From Mollicutes bacterium (GTDB lineage Bacteria; Bacillota_I; Bacilli_A; RF39; UBA660): a DNA stretch of 64,000 bases. The translations under genes and the position numbers were made by a program. The notes beneath the pieces are model-generated. The model did no database searches. It saw only the letters and a program-made list of their open reading frames with translations, and had not been told where the DNA came from. Positions 17,366 to 26,582 of this stretch are shown here, one piece after another (positions within the stretch are counted from its first letter, which is position 1; each line of letters begins with the position of its first letter). The stretch is from positions 39,087 through 103,086 of the forward strand of contig SFOJ01000003.1 of assembly GCA_004552445.1 (NCBI GenBank). The letters run 5' to 3'.

Positions 17366-18815
17366 TTATTTCTCCATTTCTTCATACATTGTTTTTAATT
17401 TAGCTCTATCAATTTTACCATTTGCGTTATGTGGCATCTTTGGTAATTTGATAATCTTGTTTGGATAACACAATTAAATTATTTTTTGTATCGTAAATAC
17501 AACAAGATGATATAATTCCATCAATGGAATTTATGTTAGTTTCTATTTCACCAAGTTCTATTCTATAACCCATATGTTTAATTTGAAAATCTTTTCGACC
17601 TAAATACTCTATTTCACCATATTCATTATATTTACCTAAATCCCCAGTTTTATATAATATTTCAGGATAAGCATTATTAAGAGGATTAATTACAAATGTA
17701 GAATTTGTTTTCTCAGAATTATTATAATAACCACTTCCGACAATGCTTCCTCTTACATATAGTTCTCCTACTTCACCAACGGATGCAAGTGTATTATCAT
17801 CTTTTATAATTAATATATCTGTATTTTCACATGGCTTACCTATTGGTAATGTTTCATTATCTTTAAATTCTCTATTTACAACATAATAAGTACATATATC
17901 AGTTGTTTCAGTTGGGCCAAATAGATTAGCATACATTAATTTTGGTAAATGACGACGCCATATATTAAGTTGTGGCATAGGCATTACTTCACCTGCGAAT
18001 AATACTTTCTTTAAATACTTTGGTTTAACATAATCAAATGTTTTCATATTAACAACAATACATAAAGCACTAGGTACCCAGTATATAGTATTTATCTTAT
18101 TAACATTCATATATTCAATTAATTTTACTGGAAAACTAAAACATACTTTAGGTATTATATATAATGTAGATCCAACCATTATATTAGTAAATACATCACT
18201 TATAGACATACTAAAATAAAATGGTGTTTGATTTCCAAATATAGTTTTACTATTTATATTAAATGCATTTTTGAACCATGAAGTATATTCTATAACAGAT
18301 TTATGACTTATTACTGAACCCTTCGGTACTCCAGTTGAACCACTTGTGAATAATACATATGCTGCATCAGTATCAATAACTCTATTCTTTACTTCATTTA
18401 ATAATTTTTCATTAGTTTTATATTTTAACTCTTCTATATTTAATATAGGTAAATCATACTGAAGTTCTTCTACTTTATCTATATTTTTATTATCTGTAAT
18501 TATTAGTTTAGGTTCTAATGTATTAACTATAGAATCAATTCTATTTTTAGGCGATGTTACATCAACAATCGTATAAAAGTTACCACTATATAAAACACCA
18601 AACATAGATAAAAGTGTATTTATACTCTTATCAATAAATACCATGATAGGCATTTTAAATAAATTATATTCTTCTACTATATTACTACCAATAACTTTAG
18701 ATTTTAAAACAAAATCTTTATATGTAATAAATACATTTTCATTTTCAGCAAATGATATCTTTTCCGGATATTTATTACATGTTATATCTAAATAATCAGT
18801 TATACTTTTTATCAT
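17366..18815 (-). pseudogene. dltA: Adenylation-domain ligase (DltA-like), C-terminal deletion and frameshift
   Basis: Start at ATG 18815, after AAAGGAG. The N-terminal domain is intact: A3 VLFTSGSTGVPKGS, A5 NLFGPTETTDI, A7 YKTGDLG, A8 GRKDFQIKHMGYRIELGEIE. About 45 residues later than A8 the frame leaves the family path at about 17465-17471 and stops at 17427. In another frame the true tail continues: PNKIIKLPKMPHNANGKIDR, with the catalytic Lys motif A10, ending at 17366-17368. Roughly 40 codons that normally lie between are missing, and the frame is broken. Without the A10 Lys the ligase should lose adenylation. The family (D-alanine or other amino acid ligase feeding DltC) is secure; loss of function is inference. 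Confidence 0.87.
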
Positions 18816-18816
18816 T

Positions 18817-19848
18817 TTATTCTCCTTTAGCATATTCAAATATTTTTTTAAATTTATCCATTTTCATAAATGCATCTATCTCTATTCTGGCAATCTCATA
18901 TTTATTGTCAAGTCTAGTTGCATATTTATTATCTCTTATCTTAAAAGCAAGTTTAATATCACTATTAGATGTTACTTTTAACATATCTTTAGTATATATT
19001 CCATATGGATAAGCTAAATATTTAAAATTGTATTTTTTATTATTTTCAAAATCTTCTACTAATTCATTATAAGACAATGTTTCGACTGCTTTCTTTTTAC
19101 CACATTTATGATGCATATTATATGTATGACTTTCTACTTGAAGTAAAGATTTATTCTTTCTTAGTTCTAATATTTTATCATATCCAAGTTTTAATCTTTT
19201 AGGTTCATTTAATTCTTCTGTAACTTCAGGTATCTCTTTTCCTATTGAAAACATTGTTGCTTTAAAATTATATTTTTCAAATAATGGAAGTAAATTATAA
19301 TATGCTTCACTATCTCCATCATCTATTGTTATAACAAATGTTTTTTCTTCATAATCACATTCTTTATTATACCAGCAATAGAATTCATCTAAATCAATTG
19401 TTTTCCATCCATTATTATATAAATATTCTAACTCTTTACTTACTTCTTCTAAATCATTAACCCAAGCATTATCTTTAAAATATTTATTTCTAATATCACT
19501 AGTAACAGTTCTATGATAAGAAAGTACTGGTATTTTAGTAGCTTTATTTTTGATAATTACTTCTTCTTTTATAGGTTCTTTTTCATTATCTTTTTTGATA
19601 ATAGATTTATTTAAATCATTAATATTTTCATTTAAATCATTAATTTTATTATTGTTTTTTATATATAAGACAATAAGTATCAAAGAAAGTATTATCAATA
19701 ACAACTTAAGTAATGAAGAAAACATAAAAAGTGTTTTAAAATATTTATTACATTCTTTATTCTTAATTACTTTTTTATTATTTTTATTTTTTATACTTTT
19801 AGAAGTGTTCTTTTTATTATTACTTTTCTTACTATTTTTATTATTCAT
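18817..19848 (-). CDS. Membrane-anchored polysaccharide deacetylase (CE4, NodB-like)
   Basis: 343 residues. The N-terminus is extremely Lys/Asn-rich and cytoplasmic, followed by one membrane helix (about 41-62), a short coiled coil (LNENINDLNKS) and a catalytic domain. CE4 motifs: VLSYHRT, TIDDGDSEAYY (catalytic base and metal Asp), ESHTYNMHH (metal His pair) and LAYPYG. Family members remove N-acetyl groups from peptidoglycan or exported polysaccharide. Its place in this operon suggests trimming of the cell-wall polymer or its attachment site. The stop lies one base before the adenylation gene's ATG, so expression is coupled. Confidence 0.88.
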   Translation of the reverse strand: MNNKNSKKSNNKKNTSKSIKNKNNKKVIKNKECNKYFKTLFMFSSLLKLLLIILSLILIVLYIKNNNKINDLNENINDLNKSIIKKDNEKEPIKEEVIIKNKATKIPVLSYHRTVTSDIRNKYFKDNAWVNDLEEVSKELEYLYNNGWKTIDLDEFYCWYNKECDYEEKTFVITIDDGDSEAYYNLLPLFEKYNFKATMFSIGKEIPEVTEELNEPKRLKLGYDKILELRKNKSLLQVESHTYNMHHKCGKKKAVETLSYNELVEDFENNKKYNFKYLAYPYGIYTKDMLKVTSNSDIKLAFKIRDNKYATRLDNKYEIARIEIDAFMKMDKFKKIFEYAKGE

Positions 19849-19882
19849 TCTAACCTCTTAAGTATATTTTATCACAAAATAA

Positions 19883-20989
19883 CTATAAAGTCTTTTTTAT
19901 TTCATTCACCATATTTTTAGTATAGTTTTTTATATTTAAATCAACATATTTACTTATTAAGTTTCTATCTTTATATTTAGTGTAATCACTATTTTTTAAA
20001 AATGAAATAACTTCAGAAGCACTATAGCATATTGGACCTGGGACTTCATTCTTATAATCAATAAAGAAATCACGCTTACCACTATAGTCATTCAAGTCAA
20101 AAGCATAAAATATCATTTTTTTATTCATAATACCTGCTTCATATATTATAGAACTATAATCACTTATAACATAATCAGATATATATATCATTTCACTTGT
20201 ACTAAAGTCTTTACATATAAATACATTATCATTATCAATTTTAATATTACAAAGTGGATGTAATTTAATAATTAAGTTGTACTTTTTATAATCAAAATTA
20301 TTTATTAATTCATGAATATTCTTTTCAAATAAATCATTATCTTTTCTAAATGTAGGTGCATATAAAACATTAATCTTATTTTTTAAACTAGGATATTTTT
20401 TATATATTTTATTTTTAACACTATTAATATATTTTTTATCTTTTAATAAGTCTATTCTTGGAAGTGGTACACTACGTATTATAGATTTATCACAGTTAAA
20501 TACTTGTGCAATAAATGGTATACATTCTTTTGAGGTGGTATAAACATAAGTATAATTTTTATGCATATTAGCACTTTTACTTACTTTTTCACTTCTTCCT
20601 TCATCTTTACCAACTATAGCATAGCCAGCTTTTTTACATATACCTATCGCATGCCATATTTGTATTACTACTAAATCTTTTTTATGTTTTAAATTACTTA
20701 TTAGATAACAATATGTATCAAGTATAACGACTTTACTTCTTGATATATGATACATTTGTTTTAACATATGAAATGCATATAATAATTTATTATCCATCTT
20801 TTTACATAAAACAACTATTTTATAGTCAGGTAATTCTTTTTTTAGTTCTTCACTTAATAATTTAAAATCTGTAGTTATATTGTTAGATTCACGACTTATT
20901 AATGTAATTTGTTTTCTTCTTCTAAAACATTTAAAAAGAAGATAAATTACATTTAAAATAAAATTAATAATCTTAATAATAAATGTCAT
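19883..20989 (-). CDS. CDP-glycerol glycerophosphotransferase family protein (1)
   Basis: 368 residues. An N-terminal hydrophobic segment, then the Glyphos_transf fold: VVIQIWHAIG, NVLYAPTFRKD, NLIIKLHPL and VISDYSSIIYEAGIMNKKMIFY, the motifs around the active-site His residues of TagB/TagF. Members add glycerol- or ribitol-phosphate from CDP-activated donors to a lipid-linked acceptor. It is the shortest of the three homologues here, about TagB (primase) size, and follows the SDR gene closely with AAGGAG upstream. Family sure; primer, polymerase or donor specificity not predictable. Confidence 0.88.
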   Translation of the reverse strand: MTFIIKIINFILNVIYLLFKCFRRRKQITLISRESNNITTDFKLLSEELKKELPDYKIVVLCKKMDNKLLYAFHMLKQMYHISRSKVVILDTYCYLISNLKHKKDLVVIQIWHAIGICKKAGYAIVGKDEGRSEKVSKSANMHKNYTYVYTTSKECIPFIAQVFNCDKSIIRSVPLPRIDLLKDKKYINSVKNKIYKKYPSLKNKINVLYAPTFRKDNDLFEKNIHELINNFDYKKYNLIIKLHPLCNIKIDNDNVFICKDFSTSEMIYISDYVISDYSSIIYEAGIMNKKMIFYAFDLNDYSGKRDFFIDYKNEVPGPICYSASEVISFLKNSDYTKYKDRNLISKYVDLNIKNYTKNMVNEIKKTL

Positions 20990-21005
20990 AATATCTTCTC
21001 CTTAA

Positions 21006-22061
21006 CTATTTTTTTCTTTGTAGAATAAATGAATCAACAGTTCTCTTCATACCTTCTTCTAGTTCTACTTTAGGACTCCATCCTAGAGATTCAAGTTTAG
21101 ATGTATCAAGTTTAACTATTTTATATGAAACATATCCTTTTTTAACTTCATCGCTTGGATTACTAAATACTACTTTAAGACCTTTTTCAGGATATAAATC
21201 AACTAATTTTTTAGCAACATCTCTTATCATATATGGTTCTGTTTCATTAGCTAAATTATATGCTTCAGTATTTTCTCCATTAACCATTACTTCAATAATA
21301 CCAGTTACTGTATCTGCAACATAACAGAATGCTCTTATTGCTGTACCATCACTATTTAAAACGATATCTCTATCATTAACAACGTCTCCAATAAAGTCTG
21401 ACATTACTCTTCCATCATTATTAATTTCCATTGTTGGACCATATGTATGAGCAATTCTAAGTACATTAAATGGAACTCCATATTGTTCATAATAACTTCT
21501 AAATAATGCTTCAGCAAGTCTTTTACTTTCAGGATAACAATTTCTTCCATTAAGTGGATCAATAATTCCCATATCACTTTCAGTTATCTTTTCTACTCCA
21601 TCAACTTTACCATATATTTCTCTTGTAGATGGGAATATTACTTTAGAACCTTTTTCTCTTGCGAGTTCAAGAACATTCACAGTTCCAATAGTATTTGCTT
21701 TAATAATACCAACTGGATTTTTCTTTATAGCTGTAGCACTAGCACTACCAGCAGCATGGAATATATAATCAACATTACCAGCATATTCTAGTTTTTCGCA
21801 TACATCTTGATTCATAAATTCAAGTGATGAATCTTCTAAATAATCACTAAACGCATCACGTGCTTTATCCATATTTCTAACAAGCGCTACTACTTTAGTA
21901 TTAGTATGTTTTTGCTTATTTAGTTCTAAAAAGAAATATGTTAAGTTACGAGCTATTAAACCAGTTGCTCCTGTTATAAGTATTGTTTTATCTTTAAATT
22001 CTTCTTCATATGGACAACTATTTACTAAATTATCCATATCTTCTTTAATTATTTTGTTCAT
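21006..22061 (-). CDS. Extended SDR, NAD-dependent sugar/polyol nucleotide enzyme
   Basis: 351 residues. Nucleotide-binding motif ILITGATGLIARNL (Ala in place of the usual last Gly), FHAAGSASATAIK, FPSTREIYG, and active-site YPESK. The C-terminal half resembles dTDP-glucose dehydratase/UDP-glucuronate decarboxylase epimerases. It overlaps the IspD-like gene by 17 bases, so the two enzymes are produced together. In other bacteria an IspD-like CDP-ribitol enzyme is paired with a reductase (TarJ or the SDR part of Bcs1); here the partner is a long extended SDR, hinting at a different CDP-linked sugar or polyol. The family call is secure; the substrate is open. Confidence 0.82.
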   Translation of the reverse strand: MNKIIKEDMDNLVNSCPYEEEFKDKTILITGATGLIARNLTYFFLELNKQKHTNTKVVALVRNMDKARDAFSDYLEDSSLEFMNQDVCEKLEYAGNVDYIFHAAGSASATAIKKNPVGIIKANTIGTVNVLELAREKGSKVIFPSTREIYGKVDGVEKITESDMGIIDPLNGRNCYPESKRLAEALFRSYYEQYGVPFNVLRIAHTYGPTMEINNDGRVMSDFIGDVVNDRDIVLNSDGTAIRAFCYVADTVTGIIEVMVNGENTEAYNLANETEPYMIRDVAKKLVDLYPEKGLKVVFSNPSDEVKKGYVSYKIVKLDTSKLESLGWSPKVELEEGMKRTVDSFILQRKK

Positions 22062-22866
22062 GCTTAGTTAACCTCATTGTTATTCCTGCTTCTTTTTTTT
22101 TACTTTCTTCGTATTCATAATATTCAATTAAATCAGGTATTCCTTTAGCTTTACCACCATTATTTTTAAATTCTAACCATGCTTCAAAGATATATAAATC
22201 AACTGGATTAGTAATTTTAGTATTACCTCTAACACCTTCTGTTAGATATGTTTTCTTTCCTAGCATATTAAACAATGTACAGCTATCAATAACATCAATA
22301 TAATCTGGATTTTTAGCTCTCATAGTTTCATGTGCTTCAATAATTTCACCTAATCTAAATGCCTGAGGTGCTTGAGCATTATAAGATTCTCTTCTTACTG
22401 GTACTGAATCTACATTAACTGTATCTTTACTTATAATAAATGTTTCATTACAACCAGTACATGTAATAGAGTTTCCATTGCGTCTTGTATCTGCGATATT
22501 TCTTGATATTAGTTCAGGACTAATAAATGGTCTTACGCCATCATGAATTAATACAACATCATCAGGACTACAATTCTTTTCTGCTTCTTTTAATCCAATA
22601 TAAATTGAATCTTGACCTGTTTTACCACCAGGTACTACTGAAACTACTTTTGACATACCATACTTTTCAAGTTGAAATTTCAAATAATCAATCCAAGGTT
22701 CAATACATACAACATATATTTCATCAATTTCTGGATGATTTTGAAAATATTCAAGTGTGTAAATGATAATTGGCTTTCCTCCTACTTCTAAAAATTGCTT
22801 TGGAACATCTTTAACTCCCATACGAGTTCCTGTTCCACCTGCAAATATAACCGCTACGTTTTTCAT
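22045..22866 (-). CDS. IspD/TarI-like cytidylyltransferase
   Basis: 273 residues, longer than IspD (about 230). CTP-binding start VIFAGGTGTRMGVKDVPKQF, LIHDGVRPFIS and ITNPVDL are the hallmark blocks. Context in a teichoic acid operon and the coupled SDR gene favour a CDP-polyol pyrophosphorylase (TarI, ribitol 5-phosphate) over isoprenoid IspD. A Lys-rich C-terminal extension is added. AGGAGG precedes the ATG at longer than usual spacing. The product would be the donor for one or more of the CDP-glycerol-type transferases beside it. Confidence 0.85.
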   Translation of the reverse strand: MKNVAVIFAGGTGTRMGVKDVPKQFLEVGGKPIIIYTLEYFQNHPEIDEIYVVCIEPWIDYLKFQLEKYGMSKVVSVVPGGKTGQDSIYIGLKEAEKNCSPDDVVLIHDGVRPFISPELISRNIADTRRNGNSITCTGCNETFIISKDTVNVDSVPVRRESYNAQAPQAFRLGEIIEAHETMRAKNPDYIDVIDSCTLFNMLGKKTYLTEGVRGNTKITNPVDLYIFEAWLEFKNNGGKAKGIPDLIEYYEYEESKKKEAGITMRLTKHEQNN

Positions 22867-22913
22867 ATAAAAAAACCTCCTAACCTTATAATAGCATATA
22901 TAATATTAAAAAT

Positions 22914-24116
22914 CTACTTAATTAATTTATTCATCTTATCTACAACTTTTTTAGATGCATCACCTTTTTCATAACAATTTACTTTTCTTAAAAAACTGTT
23001 TACATCTTTTAAATACTTTTTATCATCAAAATTAATAATCTTATTATATAATTCATCATTATTTTTACATATTGGAAATGGATAATAATCTAATGTATGA
23101 TAAAACCCTCTTTCAGTATCAATATACTTTTCAATATCAGTTGTATATAAGAATCCAGGTCTTTTTGTGATAACATAATCACATATCCAACTTGAGTAAT
23201 CTGTTATACCAAAGTCAGTTACACATAATAATTCTTGCATATCAGGATAATTTGTTACATTAATAACAGTATTTTCAAACTTTTTAGGTATTTTAGTATT
23301 CTTAAGTCTAAAATGATATCTTACAAGTATTACCCAATCTCCACTAAATCTTTTAACTAGTGCTTCATGTAATCTATTATAATCTAAATCATAACAACTA
23401 ATACTATCACTATTTCTAAATGTAGGTGCATATAAACATATCTTAGTATCTTTTTTGATATTATACATCTTTCTTATTTTTTTATCATAATTTAAAAATT
23501 CATTATTTTTGTTAAATAAAATATCATTTCTAGGATGTCCTACTTTTAAAAATTCAGTTTTAGGCCAGTAACTTCCTCTAAAAACATTTTCTTCGAACTT
23601 ACTATTAGTTATAATGTAATCATCAGCATTCGCAGAAGAAATTGCTTTTTCTAACCAGTCTTTATCACTAACTGAGCTTGGATCTATTCTTTTGAATCCC
23701 ATTGAACCATGCCATGTTTGAATAACAATTTGACCTTCTCTTTTGAATAAATTCATATATGCAAAATTAGTAGAATTGTCAAATATAAATTTACTTCTTT
23801 CATATTCATAATAAAATTCGTTTGAGTCTCTACTTACTACTTTAATTCCATGTGGAAATTGTTTTATATCATTTTCTTTTTCACTACGAATAACCCATAT
23901 AATTTTATAATTAAGTTTATTTTTTAATATATAATCACATATTGCTTTAGAATTACAAGTATAATCTCCTTGAAATGTAATAAACATAACTTGATTATTA
24001 ACTAATTTGATATTACTTTTTTTAGTAAGTCTTTTATAGTATATTGATCTTATTTTCTTATTTACTTTTTTAAAAAAAGTACCATCTTTAATAGATTTGA
24101 TTACTTTTTTAAGCAT
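22914..24116 (-). CDS. CDP-glycerol glycerophosphotransferase family protein (2)
   Basis: 400 residues from ATG 24116; an upstream GTG overlapping the previous stop was rejected for lack of spacing to a ribosome site. Motifs: VIQTWHGSMGFKRID, LKVGHPRNDIL, KICLYAPTFRNS, WVILVRYHF, VTDFGITDYSSWICDYVI and KRPGFLYTTDIEKY. These are the TagF/TarF-type catalytic blocks with both His sites. About TarF/TagB length, without the extra N-terminal domain of the large homologue upstream. Confidence 0.9.
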   Translation of the reverse strand: MLKKVIKSIKDGTFFKKVNKKIRSIYYKRLTKKSNIKLVNNQVMFITFQGDYTCNSKAICDYILKNKLNYKIIWVIRSEKENDIKQFPHGIKVVSRDSNEFYYEYERSKFIFDNSTNFAYMNLFKREGQIVIQTWHGSMGFKRIDPSSVSDKDWLEKAISSANADDYIITNSKFEENVFRGSYWPKTEFLKVGHPRNDILFNKNNEFLNYDKKIRKMYNIKKDTKICLYAPTFRNSDSISCYDLDYNRLHEALVKRFSGDWVILVRYHFRLKNTKIPKKFENTVINVTNYPDMQELLCVTDFGITDYSSWICDYVITKRPGFLYTTDIEKYIDTERGFYHTLDYYPFPICKNNDELYNKIINFDDKKYLKDVNSFLRKVNCYEKGDASKKVVDKMNKLIK

Positions 24117-24121
24117 ATTTC

Positions 24122-26467
24122 TCACTCTCTTTCATACTTCTTAATAGCTTCATAAATTCTTTTACAATTATTGTAATCTAAATATTTAAAGAATTCATTA
24201 ACTCTTTTATCATACTTTTTATTTAATCTACAATTAGAATTTATTATATCTATAAGTAAGCTAACAACATCTTCTTCACACTTAGCTATATCACCAAATC
24301 CTATATTTTGATAATCCATTTCACCATTACCATATGAAGGTGGTAAATCATCATTATGATAATAAATTATTGGCTTTTTCATATAAGCAAAATCATATTG
24401 AACTCCTGAATAATCTGTTATCATAATATTAGATTCAACTAATATATCTTCATAATCTACTGTATTTGATGGTATTATTTCAACATAATCATTCTTATCA
24501 TAATCTTTAATATTAGATATTAATGTTGGATGTATTAAAAATTTAATCTTATAATTGTTTTTACGAGCCATTTCTATAATATGTTTATTATTTATTAAAC
24601 TGTTATATACTTTAAAATAATTAGTGTATTTAAAGTTATTATTATATGGTCTTACTTTACCACTTGATGTACTACTAGCGACATCTACTCTCCACGTTGG
24701 TATTATAAGAATTACACCTTTTGGATTACTTTTAAGTCCATCATAACGAGCAAGGCCACTAAATATTAAATTTTCTTTATTATATCCATATTCTTTTTTA
24801 AGTAAGTTCTTTTGTTCATAAATAGATGATATAAAATATAATTTATTGTTATCAAATATTCTATTTTGTCTATGATACATATTTTGCATAGTAACACCAT
24901 GTTGTATACAATGTACTTCAGCATTAAATAGATTCTTATTATAATCTCTCATATAACCATTAAAACTACAAAATGAAGCAGCGAGTGAATCACTTGCTAA
25001 AATATGTTTAGCATTTAAGCAAATAATCTTACATTTTAAACTACCATATACTAGAATATTCTTATAATTCTTTATTAGTTTATTATAAGTATTAGTATTT
25101 TTATTAACAATATAATATGCTTTAGAACTTGTGTTATCATTTATATATTTAAATATATATTCTCCACAATCTCCGCCTTTATAAAGTTTATCATAACTTA
25201 CCATTATGTCTTTATTCTTATAAAATGAATGAGTTAAAAAATAACAAGTACGTACTATAAAAGGTTTAATAGTTTTAAGTTTCTTATGTCTAAACTCACT
25301 TATAATGAATTTAACTTCATTTACGAAAGTATTCTTTTTACCTATTGTAATTACATTATCATTACACTTTAAACATTTATTTTCTATATTCCAATAAGAA
25401 TTCTTTCTATTAGTGATAAGTCTACTAGAAACATTATTTCCAAAAGAAACATGTATCTTTTCATTATCTTTATTTTTAAATACTATATTTTTATCTTCTA
25501 ATTTTACTTTAAAAGTGAAAACAACATCATTATAATATTCACGACCAAATATCTTATTTCCCATATAAATATCTGTCTTATCGTAATCTATTTTTTTATC
25601 ATTTCCATAAATATTAACATTTGATAATTCAAAACATGTTTTATCATAAGAGCAATCAAAATATAAATAACCTTTCTTATAATTAATACAATGTACCACT
25701 ATAGAATTAGCCTTAACATTATCTACATTATATTTACATTTTATATAATCATCACTTAACTTATACTTTACGCTTTCATATTTAATATTAAGTATGTAAT
25801 ATACTATATTCTTATTTATATTTATATTAAGTTTTACATTATCAGTATTAATATAAATATCATCCACATTATTTAAAAATTCACGTGATAATTTAAGAAA
25901 TTCATTATACTCACTATCATTAATAATACTATTTTCAACCTGTCTAATATTATAAGAAAGTTTAAGTAAATACATATTAAATAGGTAATTAATACCCTTC
26001 CCTTTACATTTTTTTGAAAGTTCACATATAGTTTTCATATCATCCAAATACCAATTTTTATCAATATAAAAAGTATTCTTATTTTTATCAGTATATACAA
26101 TATTAATATCTAATCTATCATAAGATTGATAATAATATGTAGCATGATTATATAAATACATAAGAATACCATATTCATTCTCATATTTACATTCTTCAAT
26201 TAAACTTTTCTTAATAATAAAACATTCTAAATAAAAATTAAAATATCCATCATTTATATTGACAAGACCATATTTCTTTACTAATCTATGATTTCCATTA
26301 TAAGGACATAAAGCATACAATTGATAATTGTTATACTTCATAAAATTAATTATTTTATTAAAATTAAAATTAAACTCATAATCTTTATCAGTAATAATTA
26401 CATAGTCACTATTAATCGATTTTATTTTTTTTATATCTTTTAAAGAAATTACACTACACCTATCCAT
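24122..26467 (-). CDS. Large CDP-glycerol-type polymerase with extra N-terminal domains (TagF-like)
   Basis: 781 residues from ATG 26467, seven bases after GGGAGG. The C-terminal part (from about residue 410) is a Glyphos_transf domain: VHCIQHGVTMQNMY, LIIPTWRVDV, KIKFLIHPTL, MITDYSGVQYDFAYMKKP. The N-terminal 400 residues have an alpha/beta start with VIITDKDYEFN, resembling a degenerate glycosyltransferase-like region, and a beta-rich middle. TagF-type polymerases carry such N-terminal membrane-binding regions that control chain length. First gene of the long leftward operon. Function as main-chain polymerase is inference from size and place. Confidence 0.85.
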   Translation of the reverse strand: MDRCSVISLKDIKKIKSINSDYVIITDKDYEFNFNFNKIINFMKYNNYQLYALCPYNGNHRLVKKYGLVNINDGYFNFYLECFIIKKSLIEECKYENEYGILMYLYNHATYYYQSYDRLDINIVYTDKNKNTFYIDKNWYLDDMKTICELSKKCKGKGINYLFNMYLLKLSYNIRQVENSIINDSEYNEFLKLSREFLNNVDDIYINTDNVKLNININKNIVYYILNIKYESVKYKLSDDYIKCKYNVDNVKANSIVVHCINYKKGYLYFDCSYDKTCFELSNVNIYGNDKKIDYDKTDIYMGNKIFGREYYNDVVFTFKVKLEDKNIVFKNKDNEKIHVSFGNNVSSRLITNRKNSYWNIENKCLKCNDNVITIGKKNTFVNEVKFIISEFRHKKLKTIKPFIVRTCYFLTHSFYKNKDIMVSYDKLYKGGDCGEYIFKYINDNTSSKAYYIVNKNTNTYNKLIKNYKNILVYGSLKCKIICLNAKHILASDSLAASFCSFNGYMRDYNKNLFNAEVHCIQHGVTMQNMYHRQNRIFDNNKLYFISSIYEQKNLLKKEYGYNKENLIFSGLARYDGLKSNPKGVILIIPTWRVDVASSTSSGKVRPYNNNFKYTNYFKVYNSLINNKHIIEMARKNNYKIKFLIHPTLISNIKDYDKNDYVEIIPSNTVDYEDILVESNIMITDYSGVQYDFAYMKKPIIYYHNDDLPPSYGNGEMDYQNIGFGDIAKCEEDVVSLLIDIINSNCRLNKKYDKRVNEFFKYLDYNNCKRIYEAIKKYERE

Positions 26468-26525
26468 ATTTTTACCTCCCATGAAAAGTATAACACAAAT
26501 TAATAACAAAATAAAAGAACTTGAA

Positions 26526-26554
26526 TTTACTTTTTTTAATATATATTTTATAAT
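26526..26554 (+). promoter_or_regulatory. Promoter of the family 2 glycosyltransferase gene
   Basis: Plus strand TTTACT (26526-26531), 17-base spacer, TATAAT (26549-26554), ending 28 bases before the chosen ATG. On the minus strand the same 115-bp divergent gap holds an extended -10 (TGTTATACT) just before the polymerase operon. Confidence 0.65.
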
Positions 26555-26582
26555 AAAAAAGAAATATCAAAAAGGAGCAAGT

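Noticed and set aside
9098..18815. Alternative genetic code or general stop readthrough as explanation for broken genes
   Set aside because: Neighbouring genes end normally at TAA, TAG and TGA, and Trp is encoded by TGG; three of the lesions are frame changes, which recoding of a stop would not fix.
26481..26582. Upstream in-frame ATG for the glycosyltransferase
   Set aside because: It precedes the promoter and the GGAG site, and the added residues are unlike the start of any family 2 enzyme.
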